A stretch of DNA of 64,000 bases from NCBI GenBank assembly GCA_002404155.1, contig DHJC01000016.1, forward strand, positions 1 through 64,000, given 5' to 3'. The first letter of the stretch is position 1. Each line of letters begins with the position of its first letter. Under the pieces are notes generated by a model. It searched no databases, had not been told where the DNA came from, and worked only from the letters and a program-made list of their open reading frames with translations. Both the position numbers and the translations under genes were made by a program. The DNA comes from Chloroflexi bacterium UBA4730. GTDB lineage: Bacteria; Chloroflexota; Limnocylindria; P2-11E. Below, piece after piece: positions 36,525 to 45,735 of the stretch.

Positions 36525-38585
36525 ATGGAAGGGCCTGTGGGTAGGAAAAGCCGAACCAAGCAGGACCGGCGGCGCGCGGAGCGTCAGGAGGATCGCGCAA
36601 CGCGGGGCACGCACATCGAGGTGCAGCCGGGTTTGAAGATCCCGGTTGCAGGTGGGCAGACCCTGATCGCAGATCCGCTTCTGCCCGACCAGCGAGCTCG
36701 GTACAGCCGCCGCTTGGAGCGCGCCGCGGCTGCGGGGCCGGACCGGCTTCTCGCGATCCGCGATCGCCTTCGCGAGATCTTCGCGCAGGTGCCCACCGCT
36801 GAGGTGTTGGCGCGCCTTGTGGGAGACGTGTATGCGTTCGATCCCGAGACGGGCAAGGAGTCAGAGACTCGTCTGCCGACGATCCTGGTCGAGTACGCGA
36901 CCTGGCTGGCGACCAGGTTGGGTGCGCCCGTGCACGGCGAGCGGATCTCTGACGAGCGCTACTCCGAGCTGGCGAAGCTGTTGAGCGAGATGCTCGAGCT
37001 CACGGTCACGATGTACCAGGCGGCGCACATCACCAAGGGCGCGGCGCAACCGAGCGTCGAGGACCAAATCGTCGTGACGAGTCAAATGCACACGCTCACC
37101 GTCCGCAATCCGGGTTTCGCCGTATTCGCCTACGAGCTGATGGAGTCGCTCTTTCGGCCCGTCGACGCGGATCTGCGCCACATGGTCGGCTTTGATGTCG
37201 ATGCGCTCCTGAAGGTGTGGCGCCACATCGAACAGCACGTTACCGATCGTCTCAACGACGCCCTCGACGAGGCGCGCACGCAGGCCCGAGAGCTGAAAAC
37301 GCTGGTCGATACCGGCAGTCTCGATGAGCAGTACCGGCCGCTGCTGCCACCCAAGTACCGTCGCCTGAAGCCTCAACGGCTGCGAGCGATGATCGCCGCC
37401 TTCCTTGAGTGGACGGAACGGAAGGAAGTTTTCGTGCGGGCGGAGGAGCTCTTGGGCGTGACGCCGAAGTGGCTCGCTGACGGGATCGGCCTCGACAGCG
37501 CCGTCTGCAAGAGGATCCTCGACCAGTTCGCTTTGCCGTTCGGTCATCCGGCCGTGGCGGACGATCTGATGAGCCGATACGAGGAGCTCGAGGCCCGGCC
37601 ACTCGTGCCCCTGAGTCAGGACCGTTATCTCGCGCACCTGTTCCACCTCTGGATGTGGGGCGCACGCGAGAATCTCGAAGCTGCGCTCAAGACCGATCCC
37701 GTTGCATGGGCGCGTTACGAACCGGCACGGGCGGAGTTCGTGGAGTCGCGGTCGATCGAGCTGTTGGCCAAGATGCTGCCAGGCGCACACGTCGAGCGGC
37801 AGCTGCGCTATCCATACACCCGCGCGGACGGCACGCCGGCCATCGGCGAGCTCGATGGGCTCATCGTGTACGGAGGGGTGCTGCTCCTCGTCGAAGCCAA
37901 GGGCGGACCGGTCAAAGCTGCGGCCAAACGCGGGGCCACCAAGAGCCTTCGCCAAGATCTCACCGACGTGATCGGCGATGCGTACGGCCAGGCCGTGCGC
38001 GCCCGCGACCACATTCAGGCGAGCGATCGCGCTTCGTTCACGCGCAACGATGGCACGATCTTCGAGATCGAGCGTGATGACATACGAGAGACGTTCCTCG
38101 TGACAGTGTCGCTCGAGTCCCTCGACGTGTTCGAGATGCACCTAGCGGAGCTGCGCGAGCTGGGCATTCTCAAGAGCGGTGAGTTCCCGTGGGCGGTATC
38201 CCTCCTGGACCTGGAAGTATTCGCCGAGCTGCTGGAGTGGGGGCCCCAGCTCATCCACTATCTGCGAAGGCGCCTGCCGCTCAACACGATGGACACGCTG
38301 CTCATGGAAGAGCTGGACCTACTCGGCGCGTATCTGGCGAACGGACTTCGTCTGCCGCGCGAAGCGCAATACGGTGCACCGCTCCGGATGACCAGTTACA
38401 CGGAGTCGATGGACGACTACTACCACTACCGTCACGGGCTTCGGCAAACGCCGGCACCCCGTCCCCGCGCGCAGCTAGATCCCGAAACGCGAGAGGCGGC
38501 GGAGATCGCGTCGCAGATGCCTCCAGCTGAGGCCCTTGCTGCGATGACAACCTTGCTCGACCGCGCGCTCCCGGACATCGGCTGA
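36525..38585 (+). CDS. large protein with NERD/PD-(D/E)XK-like nuclease motif
   Basis: The 686-residue soluble protein is largely helical. Near residues 440-460 it has IGELDGLIVYGGVLLLVEAKGG, which gives Glu442, Asp444 and Glu457-x-Lys459, the catalytic pattern of PD-(D/E)XK enzymes of the NERD/restriction type. The first 400 residues show no recognisable domain. It starts at ATG 36525. In a region full of defence-like genes I infer a nuclease effector, but substrate and trigger are unknown. No partner gene overlaps it. Confidence 0.55.
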   Translation: MEGPVGRKSRTKQDRRRAERQEDRATRGTHIEVQPGLKIPVAGGQTLIADPLLPDQRARYSRRLERAAAAGPDRLLAIRDRLREIFAQVPTAEVLARLVGDVYAFDPETGKESETRLPTILVEYATWLATRLGAPVHGERISDERYSELAKLLSEMLELTVTMYQAAHITKGAAQPSVEDQIVVTSQMHTLTVRNPGFAVFAYELMESLFRPVDADLRHMVGFDVDALLKVWRHIEQHVTDRLNDALDEARTQARELKTLVDTGSLDEQYRPLLPPKYRRLKPQRLRAMIAAFLEWTERKEVFVRAEELLGVTPKWLADGIGLDSAVCKRILDQFALPFGHPAVADDLMSRYEELEARPLVPLSQDRYLAHLFHLWMWGARENLEAALKTDPVAWARYEPARAEFVESRSIELLAKMLPGAHVERQLRYPYTRADGTPAIGELDGLIVYGGVLLLVEAKGGPVKAAAKRGATKSLRQDLTDVIGDAYGQAVRARDHIQASDRASFTRNDGTIFEIERDDIRETFLVTVSLESLDVFEMHLAELRELGILKSGEFPWAVSLLDLEVFAELLEWGPQLIHYLRRRLPLNTMDTLLMEELDLLGAYLANGLRLPREAQYGAPLRMTSYTESMDDYYHYRHGLRQTPAPRPRAQLDPETREAAEIASQMPPAEALAAMTTLLDRALPDIG

Positions 38586-38774
38586 GCATCCCGTTGCCCT
38601 ACTCATCTGGGCGCACGCGCGGCAAGGTCTCTGACTCCGGCTGACGGGCCTCGGCGATGAGGTGCCGCGCTCTCAGGCAGCGGACCGAAACCACGGCCGT
38701 TCGGCCTGATGAACGAACCACGTGGCAGGGTCTGCAACCCTGGATGCCGCGTCGGGTCAGGTAGTCTCGCTTCG

Positions 38775-39191
38775 ATGTCCGCGCCCGCCACGTTCGATGA
38801 GGCCCTCAGGTTCATGCACGAGCTTGACCTCGCGGTGCTTCGCGCCACCGCGGCCGCAGTCCTCTGTCTAGCGGAGCAGAGCGGTCAGGCGCCAACCCAT
38901 CTCGTCCTCGCGGAAGACGAGTTTCGGATTGCTTTGATTCGAATGCTGGATCTGTTCGACGACTTCGTACGCTCCGGAGAAGTGTTCGAGCGGTTTGAAG
39001 ACCACAGGACGCCGAACAAAGCCGATGCGGGCGGGGAACTCAGGAGTGTGCGGAAGGCCGCCTTCAGGCACGCGCTTGCGCTCGTGTGGGCCATAGGCCA
39101 GCTTGGAAGTCAGTCAGAGGTCGTCGTCGAGAAGGCTGCGAAGGTCAGCGCGTTCCGTGACCGGGTGAATCAACGCCGCCTGAAGCCGTAG
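38775..39191 (+). CDS. hypothetical helical protein
   Basis: From the ATG at 38775 the product is 138 residues, mainly helical, with a central acidic stretch (EDEFRIALIRMLDLFDDFVRS). No family was recognised. The frame is open upstream to 38709, but those codons look non-coding. Its 3' end overlaps the convergent small gene at 39145-39411 by 47 bp. Confidence 0.5.
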   Translation: MSAPATFDEALRFMHELDLAVLRATAAAVLCLAEQSGQAPTHLVLAEDEFRIALIRMLDLFDDFVRSGEVFERFEDHRTPNKADAGGELRSVRKAAFRHALALVWAIGQLGSQSEVVVEKAAKVSAFRDRVNQRRLKP

Positions 39192-39411
39192 GCCCATACC
39201 GGTCGGCGAAGACACGGGCGAATTCCCGGAAGGCCGCGTAGGCCTCAGCCGCGGTTCCCGTCTCGTTGGCGGTTGCTAGCGATGAAGACGCCTCAGCGAG
39301 GGTAGCGTTCTTCAGAGCGGTGTTATCGCCGGGTTCCATAACCTCTATCTGTCGCCCGAACGTCTGAGCTGTCAACTTTGCGGCGTGATGCAGCTGCCCG
39401 TTGCCGTTCAC
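39145..39411 (-). CDS. small hypothetical protein
   Basis: A GTG at 39411 opens an 88-codon frame, Ala/Thr/Glu-rich and probably helical (NATLAEASSSLATAN; AEAYAAFREFARVFADR). The GTG overlaps by GTGA the end of an upstream minus-strand frame with coding character (VNVYRRYLDAYLCVAQNMTW) that has no start, which suggests that the 5' gene of a pair has been lost. Function unknown. Confidence 0.35.
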   Translation of the reverse strand: MNGNGQLHHAAKLTAQTFGRQIEVMEPGDNTALKNATLAEASSSLATANETGTAAEAYAAFREFARVFADRYGPTASGGVDSPGHGTR

Positions 39412-39671
39412 CGCACCCGGAAGAAGTGGCGGCCCCAGGTCATGTTCTGCGCGACGCAGAGGTAGGCGTCGAGGTACCGCCGATAGACGTTGACTCGATG
39501 CGGTCGTGTTGCGTGACCCGGAGAAGGCAGCGAGCGTCGAGACTCACTCGCTACTGCGCGCGTTGGCGGCTCGCTCGCTGAAGCCGAGTTCGGGGCGTCT
39601 TGGACAAAGAGGTCGCGGACTGCGGCTCGGCCAGTTCGTCTCCCACGCGGAGTCGCCGCGGTCCGCGGACC

Positions 39672-40535
39672 CTAGAAAGGGATCTCGTCCGGGTCGAACG
39701 TGCCGGTCTCGGAGATCGGCACGACGGGCACCTTAATCGTCGCGTCGACGCCAAGGAACAGTGCGATCGCGGCGGCGCAGACGTGGACGACGAAGACCGC
39801 CTCGAGGCCGCGATATGGCGTGGTCGGCAGCGCAGCATGCGCGGCCACGCGGCCGCGGAAGGCATACAACTTACGCAGTGCTTCGATGATCTGCGGATGC
39901 ACTGTCTGTCGAAGCGCAGGACTGAGGTCCTCGAGGGTCCCGGACCGACCGACGACCACAGCGGCAACGCCCTCAAGCGCCCCAACAGCCTCCTTGATCG
40001 CTGCCTCGGGATCACGTCGAGTAACACCCAGGTAGTCGATCGCTTTCCGTAGCTGGGCGCCGTACAGCGGCGGCGCGGCCCTGAGTGCCGCATTCACGCT
40101 GAGCTCGAACTCCTCAGTGAAGCGGAGGTGGAGGAAAGGATGCTCACCAAACTCAAGTAATACGCCCTCATCGGCGAGAAGTTGATCCAGCATCCGGCGG
40201 TGGCGCTCGACCTCGTCTGGATGTTCGTCCTGTAGATAGCCATCGATAGCCTCAACAGATTCGTAGAACTCTTCCCAATCACAGGCCCGTAGATGGTGCT
40301 CGACCCGCGCCTGCACCGATCCATCCAGCGTGAGGAGGTTCGTCCGGCGCGTGGCGAACAGCATCTCGTCTTCGATCGAGTCATATGAGAACTCAGCGGA
40401 GTACTGCCGGTCACTCACGACACGGTGCAATTTGGCAAGCAGCTGGATGTACCCGACGCGGACGCGCGGCGGCGCGTCGCTGCTCGTTAGCGCCTCTGGC
40501 GGGAGCGGGTTGAGCCTTCGACGAAAGAGCGTCAT
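39672..40535 (-). CDS. abortive-infection-like hypothetical protein with HEPN-type C-terminus
   Basis: From the ATG at 40535 the product is 287 residues. The second half (AIKEAVGALEGVAAVVVG, then a DLSPAL helix, IIEALRKLYAFRGRVAAHAA) resembles the C-terminal domain of AbiJ/HEPN-type abortive-infection proteins, including an R-x4-H spacing in RGRVAAH. The N-terminal half is unassigned. It ends in an acidic tail. The longer start at 40574 is possible. Confidence 0.5.
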   Translation of the reverse strand: MTLFRRRLNPLPPEALTSSDAPPRVRVGYIQLLAKLHRVVSDRQYSAEFSYDSIEDEMLFATRRTNLLTLDGSVQARVEHHLRACDWEEFYESVEAIDGYLQDEHPDEVERHRRMLDQLLADEGVLLEFGEHPFLHLRFTEEFELSVNAALRAAPPLYGAQLRKAIDYLGVTRRDPEAAIKEAVGALEGVAAVVVGRSGTLEDLSPALRQTVHPQIIEALRKLYAFRGRVAAHAALPTTPYRGLEAVFVVHVCAAAIALFLGVDATIKVPVVPISETGTFDPDEIPF

Positions 40536-40937
40536 CGCCAGAGTGTAGAAAGCGTCAGACGAGTTTTGCGGCACGACGGCGCCGCCAGCGCGATCATCTC
40601 GTCGAGCGACGGCAGACGCGTTTGGGCGAGCCAGGACGCATGCTCCGAAACCGCGCGGTCGTGCCTGCCGCCGAGCTTCCCGAGCGCCGCAATCAGGTCC
40701 TCAGGCGCGTCGGTCCGCGCTCGGCCGTCGCGACTCGGGCCGATGTCGCCATACACGTGCGCCCGCGACTACTTCGCGGACACCGTATGTGGCCCGCCGG
40801 TCAGCCCGGGCCGGGCAGGATCAGAGGTCCACGCGGCGTGATTGCCGTGCTATGGATCAGATATGGGCAAGGGTGGAAGGCGCGGCGGTGTCCCACTCCC
40901 CGAGCTCCCCGAGATTTCGCGCCACGACCGGGTCATG

Positions 40938-41129
40938 AACAAGAGGACACGTGAACTGCGGGTTGGGGATCGCGCGGTCGAGATCGAGACAGGACGGGCC
41001 GGAAGGGTGATCGCGTCCGTCGGTCCTGGCGAGGACGTTATGGTCGACTTCGACGACGGGCGCTCCGGGCAGTATCAGCGCGACCGGGTGCGGCCCGAAC
41101 TGAAGCGCCCGGCGCGGCGCGCGTCCTAA
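40938..41129 (+). CDS. small SH3-like barrel protein
   Basis: From the ATG at 40938 the product is 63 residues with a pattern of short strands (RVGDRAVEIETGRAGRV; GEDVMVDFDDGRSGQY) that fits a KOW/SH3-like barrel. Its small size and basic tail suggest a nucleic-acid- or protein-binding role. An ATG at 40863 in the same frame adds 25 less convincing residues. Confidence 0.45.
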   Translation, partial: NKRTRELRVGDRAVEIETGRAGRVIASVGPGEDVMVDFDDGRSGQYQRDRVRPELKRPARRAS

Positions 41130-41201
41130 TGGCCGGCCGTTTGCGGACCGATCCCATGATGTTCCGCTGACGGCCATATTTCAGCGCGAGCCGCTTGAAG
41201 G

Positions 41202-41909
41202 TCAAAAGTCGGTCGCCTTACGGTCAATCCGGCGAAGGCGCGCCGCATCCCAGCGCAAGCCGCGGCGCTCCTGGAAAAGATGTGCGTCAAGTGTGTTCGA
41301 CCTCGCATGGTCGAGAATCCGCCCGTCAACGAAGGCTTCGATCAGTTCCGCGCGCTGCGGAGCCTCCAACCCGATCGGAAGGTCGACCTCTGCATCGAGC
41401 ATCCGCATACGGTCGACAACACGCGGCTGACCGGAGCCCGAGGCCGGCGCAATTAGGTATTGGTCTCCGTGACGGCGGACGGATCGCGGTTGCAGGAAGG
41501 CCAATTCCACAAAGTGCGTCGTGCCCTCACGCTCGTCGAACCGGATCTCTACGAAACACGGCATCCCGAGAAGCGCACGGTCCGCGAGCTCGGTCACCAC
41601 GGTCGTGAGGTCGCGGCCACGGCGGCGACGGCCCCCGAATAACTCCTCGGTAAGGAAGGTTCGGGTGCGGTCCTCATCGCATTCGACATCGAAGGCGTCG
41701 CGACGATAGGTGCCGAAGAGTGCCGACTCACGCCAGCGGCGAGCAGCAATTGCGGCGGCGCCCGCGCTAGCAGCGCGATCGAACTGATCGTTCGTCGTCT
41801 CGAGCGCAACCGCGACCAGGACGCGATCGACATTCGCAGGGCTGTGCCACCAGATGCGGACCAGGAGGGGCAATCGCGTCAGTGCGCGGAGGAACAGCCG
41901 AACGATCAT
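41202..41909 (-). CDS. hypothetical partner of a large membrane protein
   Basis: The 235-residue protein begins with a hydrophobic segment (VRLFLRALTRLPLLVRIWW) and continues as a soluble alpha/beta domain. It starts inside the last codons of the 723-residue membrane protein gene (4-bp overlap, 41906-41909), so the two are translationally coupled. No family was recognised. The strict two-gene layout resembles sensor-effector pairs of defence loci, but that is inference only. Confidence 0.6.
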   Translation of the reverse strand: MIVRLFLRALTRLPLLVRIWWHSPANVDRVLVAVALETTNDQFDRAASAGAAAIAARRWRESALFGTYRRDAFDVECDEDRTRTFLTEELFGGRRRRGRDLTTVVTELADRALLGMPCFVEIRFDEREGTTHFVELAFLQPRSVRRHGDQYLIAPASGSGQPRVVDRMRMLDAEVDLPIGLEAPQRAELIEAFVDGRILDHARSNTLDAHLFQERRGLRWDAARLRRIDRKATDF

Positions 41910-44077
41910 GGTGGCGAAGGCTCGACTGAGGAGTCACCCGCGGGCCCCAGTGGCGCGGCGTAGTCGAGAAAGCCTTCGATTGCGTCCTCGAAGCCGAACA
42001 TGAGCAGATAGGAGTGCGCCCGCAGCCACTCGCTATCCGTGTTTACTTCGTCATCGAGGACGAACTCCCCAGCGCGGCCGGCTTCGCGGGTTCCCAGCTT
42101 CGACACCTCCTCGAAGAGCGGGCCCAGGAAGGTCTGGTATTCGAGGGTCAAGGATGGGCCGAGGCCAAATGCGGGGAGCTCCCGGAGCACGGGCTTTAAC
42201 CTCGCGAGCGCGGCGAGATCGATGGTCGCGTTCCGCAACGTTTCGATGACCAGGTCAACGAGCTCGTGATTCGAGCGGACCTCGCCACACGCGAAGGCCA
42301 TCCCGCCAAGCACCAACAGGGTCTCGAGCCACGGGTGCAGGCGATTCTCACGAACGCTGGACTCGCGGATGGCGTCAAGGAGTGCTACCTTCAGCGCGAG
42401 GAGAGTCGCAGGCTTGGCCTCCGACCAGTTGTCGCGCATGGCCTTCAGGGCGACGACACGGGCCTCCCGGTTCATCTGCAAGCGCTTCTCGTCGCTGGCC
42501 GACATGAGCTGCCGCACCACGGTCGGGAACAGCCTGATCGCCGCGGCCAGTGCGGCGGCGGATCGACCGGGCGCCTCGAGATAGTAGGAACGATTAACGA
42601 TCAGCAGCATTGCGCCGAACAGGTCCGAGGCAGCGTCGGGCGACGAAGTGGCGTTGGAGGCGATCACGCCCTTGATCGCGGCCTCCAGTTCGTCGAGGAC
42701 CCAGCGAATAGCGCCGTCCGCGAGCTCGTCTTGGCGCGTGCGGAGTCGGTTATCGAGCTCCGTCGAGAGCACGGTCAGCGGGGTGACAACACGACCAGCC
42801 ACGACCGTCTCGGCATCGATTTCCGCCGCCGCGAGCCGGAGTCCAGCGAGAAGTTCGGCCGGCAGAAAGCTTGAAGTCAACTCTGCCAGCTCGGGGTACT
42901 CGCGCAGGGGCAGGATCTCGCTAAGGCGCAGCTGGTGGCGCAGAACCTCGTCCGCAAAGGCGATGAGACCATTCACCACGGGAGCAGCCCAGTGGTCGTA
43001 ATCCGGGCCGCGCAGGGCGGCGCGCTCGGCGGACCACCGCGCTTGGACCGCCCGCAAGGCCGCGGTCTCTTGGCGGTGCCATCCCAGGCGCAGAAGCTCT
43101 GCGAGTGCGGCCAGCACATCGCTCCGTGTCTGATTGACCGGTGTGTCTCGTGTGGCCGTCCGCTCCAGCACCGCCAGGGCAGCGTGTTCGAGCCACTCGG
43201 CGTCGCGCTCGGTGGCTCGCGCTTGGCCCAGTCCTTGTTCGGACGTGATCTGCCTCAGGTTCCGATCTTCGGACGCGACCTCGCGTTGCGGAAACCAAGG
43301 CGAGTCGACCGGGATCGCGGTCTTGCGGTTCCAGTAGAGCGCCACCACCAGAGCCAAGTTCTGAGTGATGACGTAGTGCAGTGAAGGGTCCTTGTCCGCG
43401 GTGTGCAGGAGGAGGCCGTCCCAAACTGCGAAGTCCGAACTCACGAGCTTGCGGATGTGATTGCTGACCGACCGCGTCGGATGCCTCGCCGAAGAAATTC
43501 GAACGAGCCGCTGTTCGTTTTCACTGCGCACCACTTCCGCGAAGCGTCCGGGGTGCGCCAGCATCAGCGCGTATCTGCGAAAAGAAAGGAGCAGCGGCAG
43601 CGAAAGCACGAGTAAGGCAACTGGCACGTATGCGCCGAAAGTCACCGCCCGACCTGTGATCAGCGGAGTGGCGAGACCCGCAATCGCGGTCAGCACGACG
43701 GCGAAAAGCAGGCGTAGCGCGAACGTACTGGCCCAGTCGTCGCTCAGTCGTGCAACCACCGCGGCGGAGTCGAAGCGCGAGGCGCTCGACTGAACAATCG
43801 AAAGCCACGTGGCCATTAAGAACACGAAGGCAGCGGCGCCAGCGGCGAGCACCGGAGGCAGCAGGGCGTAGGCCCCCGGCGCGGCGGGGTCATTAGGCCG
43901 ATCGGCGAGCCACCGGTCAAGTTCGAAACCGACAGCCGCGAAGATGGCGGCGTACGCGAGGGCCGACGCCTGCGCAAGGACCCACCCGGCCGAGGTCCAC
44001 AAGTGCTGGCGCTCCTCGGCGAGGCCGGCGAGGAGGATCAAGATCCGCTCGCGAAGCGACTCTAAACCGACAAGCAT
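41906..44077 (-). CDS. large N-terminally membrane-anchored protein
   Basis: The 723-residue protein has about four transmembrane helices in its first 170 residues (near 30-50, 72-95, 120-145 and 147-165) and then a cytoplasmic helical domain of about 550 residues. No catalytic motif was recognised. It is the first gene of a two-gene operon with the 235-residue protein. Such proteins occur in accessory islands and may act in signalling or in membrane-based immunity. Confidence 0.65.
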   Translation of the reverse strand: MLVGLESLRERILILLAGLAEERQHLWTSAGWVLAQASALAYAAIFAAVGFELDRWLADRPNDPAAPGAYALLPPVLAAGAAAFVFLMATWLSIVQSSASRFDSAAVVARLSDDWASTFALRLLFAVVLTAIAGLATPLITGRAVTFGAYVPVALLVLSLPLLLSFRRYALMLAHPGRFAEVVRSENEQRLVRISSARHPTRSVSNHIRKLVSSDFAVWDGLLLHTADKDPSLHYVITQNLALVVALYWNRKTAIPVDSPWFPQREVASEDRNLRQITSEQGLGQARATERDAEWLEHAALAVLERTATRDTPVNQTRSDVLAALAELLRLGWHRQETAALRAVQARWSAERAALRGPDYDHWAAPVVNGLIAFADEVLRHQLRLSEILPLREYPELAELTSSFLPAELLAGLRLAAAEIDAETVVAGRVVTPLTVLSTELDNRLRTRQDELADGAIRWVLDELEAAIKGVIASNATSSPDAASDLFGAMLLIVNRSYYLEAPGRSAAALAAAIRLFPTVVRQLMSASDEKRLQMNREARVVALKAMRDNWSEAKPATLLALKVALLDAIRESSVRENRLHPWLETLLVLGGMAFACGEVRSNHELVDLVIETLRNATIDLAALARLKPVLRELPAFGLGPSLTLEYQTFLGPLFEEVSKLGTREAGRAGEFVLDDEVNTDSEWLRAHSYLLMFGFEDAIEGFLDYAAPLGPAGDSSVEPSPP

Positions 44078-44114
44078 TTGCCGCTGACCCTAGCCAATTG
44101 GGCGAGCCGCGTGA

Positions 44115-44486
44115 CTAGCCGAAGACCGCGCCGAGAGCTTGAAAGAGGAAGCCCGCAGCCAGGAGGGTTCCCGCGAGCCGTGCGTCTCGACGGGTCTCGC
44201 GCCAGTACGCCCGTACCGAGGAGTTGGTCTCGCCGCGTGTGGTGCCCATTTCTTCGGCGGCCCATTCCGGAACCATTAAACCGCTGACGAGCAGCAACGC
44301 GCCGCTGATATCGAGGACCAACCCGACGGCCGAGAGTAGGTGCACGCCAAGGCCGCCAACGATGCCCACAAGGGCAACGCAGACCGCTCCGCCCATCGCC
44401 AGGTACGAGAAATGTTTCCGTCGAAGTCTGCCTTCCACCGGAATGTCCTCGGGTCGCGCGACCAAGAGCTTGAAACGTCCCACCAC
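44115..44486 (-). CDS. small membrane protein
   Basis: The 123-residue protein has three predicted transmembrane helices (AMGGAVCVALVGIVGGLGV, VGLVLDISGALLLVSGL, and the C-terminal LAGTLLAAGFLFQALGAVF) and a basic N-terminal tail. It lies 37 bp upstream of the 723-residue protein gene on the same strand and may be transcribed with it. Function unknown. Confidence 0.6.
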   Translation of the reverse strand: MVGRFKLLVARPEDIPVEGRLRRKHFSYLAMGGAVCVALVGIVGGLGVHLLSAVGLVLDISGALLLVSGLMVPEWAAEEMGTTRGETNSSVRAYWRETRRDARLAGTLLAAGFLFQALGAVFG

Positions 44487-44686
44487 TGACCTCCGATCTC
44501 ATGATCAGAATCTCCGGCTGAGGCGCACGAAAAGTCAAGAGCGAAAGGGACACGGTGCTGTCACCGCGCGGCGATGACGAAATTCCGATCGGGAAAGCTC
44601 GAACTCCGCGTGCCGCCGGCTGTCTCCCGGGATGCGGGTTGCAACGCGATTCGCTCACAAGGAGAAGGCACGGGCAGAATGACCGC

Positions 44687-45457
44687 GTGGACGAGATACC
44701 GCTGGTCGGAGGGAACTTCAGCGCGACCGTCCGGATCGGAGACACCGTCCACCGGCGTGCCGGTCCATGGACACCGGCTGTGCACGCGCTCCTGGCGCAC
44801 CTCCACCGCGTCGGCTTTCCCGCTGCGCCGGAGGCCCTGGGGATGGACGAGCAGGGTCGGGCGGTCCTGTCTTTTGTTCCCGGTGAAGTGCACCCGGGAT
44901 GGCCGGAGCCGCTGCCGCAGTGGATGTTCGAGGACGAGGCGACCCTGACCGCGGCGGCGGCCCTACTGCGGCGCTACCACGACTCACTCGATGGCTTCGT
45001 GCCGCCGCCGGATGCCCGCTGGCGATCCGTCGCGCCCGGCGCGCACGAGGTCATCTGCCACAACGACTGGTCTCCGGGGAACGCCCTCTTCCGAGGGCAC
45101 ACACCGGTCGGCATGCTCGACTGGGACTCGGCGGGTCCGGGAAGCCGCGTCTGGGATCTCGCCAGCTCCGCCTACCGGTGGGTGCCGCTCAACCCGAGGG
45201 TCACGCCGCCGAGCCTTGCTGCCAAGGCCTCGCGCTTCGCGCTGTTCTGCGAATCGTACGGCGAGGGCATAGCGAGGCAGGACGTGTTCGACACGCTCAC
45301 CGAGCAACTCCTCGTCGACGCGGACTTTTGCGAGGCCGAGGCAGCCACGGGCGACCCCGGCTTCGCGAAGCTCGCCGGCTGGAACATTCCGGCGGTTTTG
45401 CGGGAGGACTCCGCACGCCTTGTTCAGCAACGAGCGATCCTCTGCGGTCAGCCTTAG
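44687..45457 (+). CDS. aminoglycoside-phosphotransferase-like kinase
   Basis: From the GTG at 44687 the product is 256 residues of the APH/choline-kinase fold. It has an N-terminal nucleotide-binding lobe that starts with GGNFSATVRIGDTVHR and a C-terminal lobe with the catalytic loop VICHNDWSPGNALF (Asp and Asn) and the Mg-binding GMLDWDSAGPG. It should phosphorylate a small hydroxyl substrate; resistance is not implied. The N-terminal 45 codons are repeated in the fragment at 47640-47778. An AAGGAG lies about 20 bp upstream. Confidence 0.75.
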   Translation: MDEIPLVGGNFSATVRIGDTVHRRAGPWTPAVHALLAHLHRVGFPAAPEALGMDEQGRAVLSFVPGEVHPGWPEPLPQWMFEDEATLTAAAALLRRYHDSLDGFVPPPDARWRSVAPGAHEVICHNDWSPGNALFRGHTPVGMLDWDSAGPGSRVWDLASSAYRWVPLNPRVTPPSLAAKASRFALFCESYGEGIARQDVFDTLTEQLLVDADFCEAEAATGDPGFAKLAGWNIPAVLREDSARLVQQRAILCGQP

Positions 45458-45492
45458 CGATTAGATGATGTCGCCCTGACAACTCCTGGCTT

Positions 45493-45700
45493 GGTCACCA
45501 CAGTTTGTCGGTGGCTGGTAACCAGTGCCGGATTTCGAGGGTGGTCAGCAAAGGCTGGCGGACCCCGAGTCGTGAGCATCGCAAATCGCGGTTGTTATCC
45601 GTGGTCGTCAAAGTTTGGCGGATCCGCTTCAGCGACAGACTGTTGTGGCCGCGACGCGAATCCGTCCGATTCGCGACCCCGGTCACTACAGATCGTCGGA
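45493..45700. repeat. four imperfect 20-bp direct repeats
   Basis: The sequence GGTC followed by a CA-AAG/CACAG core and TG-CGG or GTCGG occurs at 45493, 45543, 45603 and 45681 in the same orientation (for example GGTCGTCAAAGTTTGGCGG at 45603). The distances between them are 50, 60 and 78 bp. They lie between the kinase gene and the HEPN-like gene at 45736 and could be regulator-binding sites or a decayed repeat array. Confidence 0.45.
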
Positions 45701-45735
45701 ATCGAGTGACCCACAAGCAGACCTAGTCTTTGGCC

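Noticed and set aside
40560..40756. Minus-strand frame upstream of the AbiJ/HEPN-like gene
   Set aside because: Weak coding character, overlaps that gene's start region, and has no ribosome-binding site.
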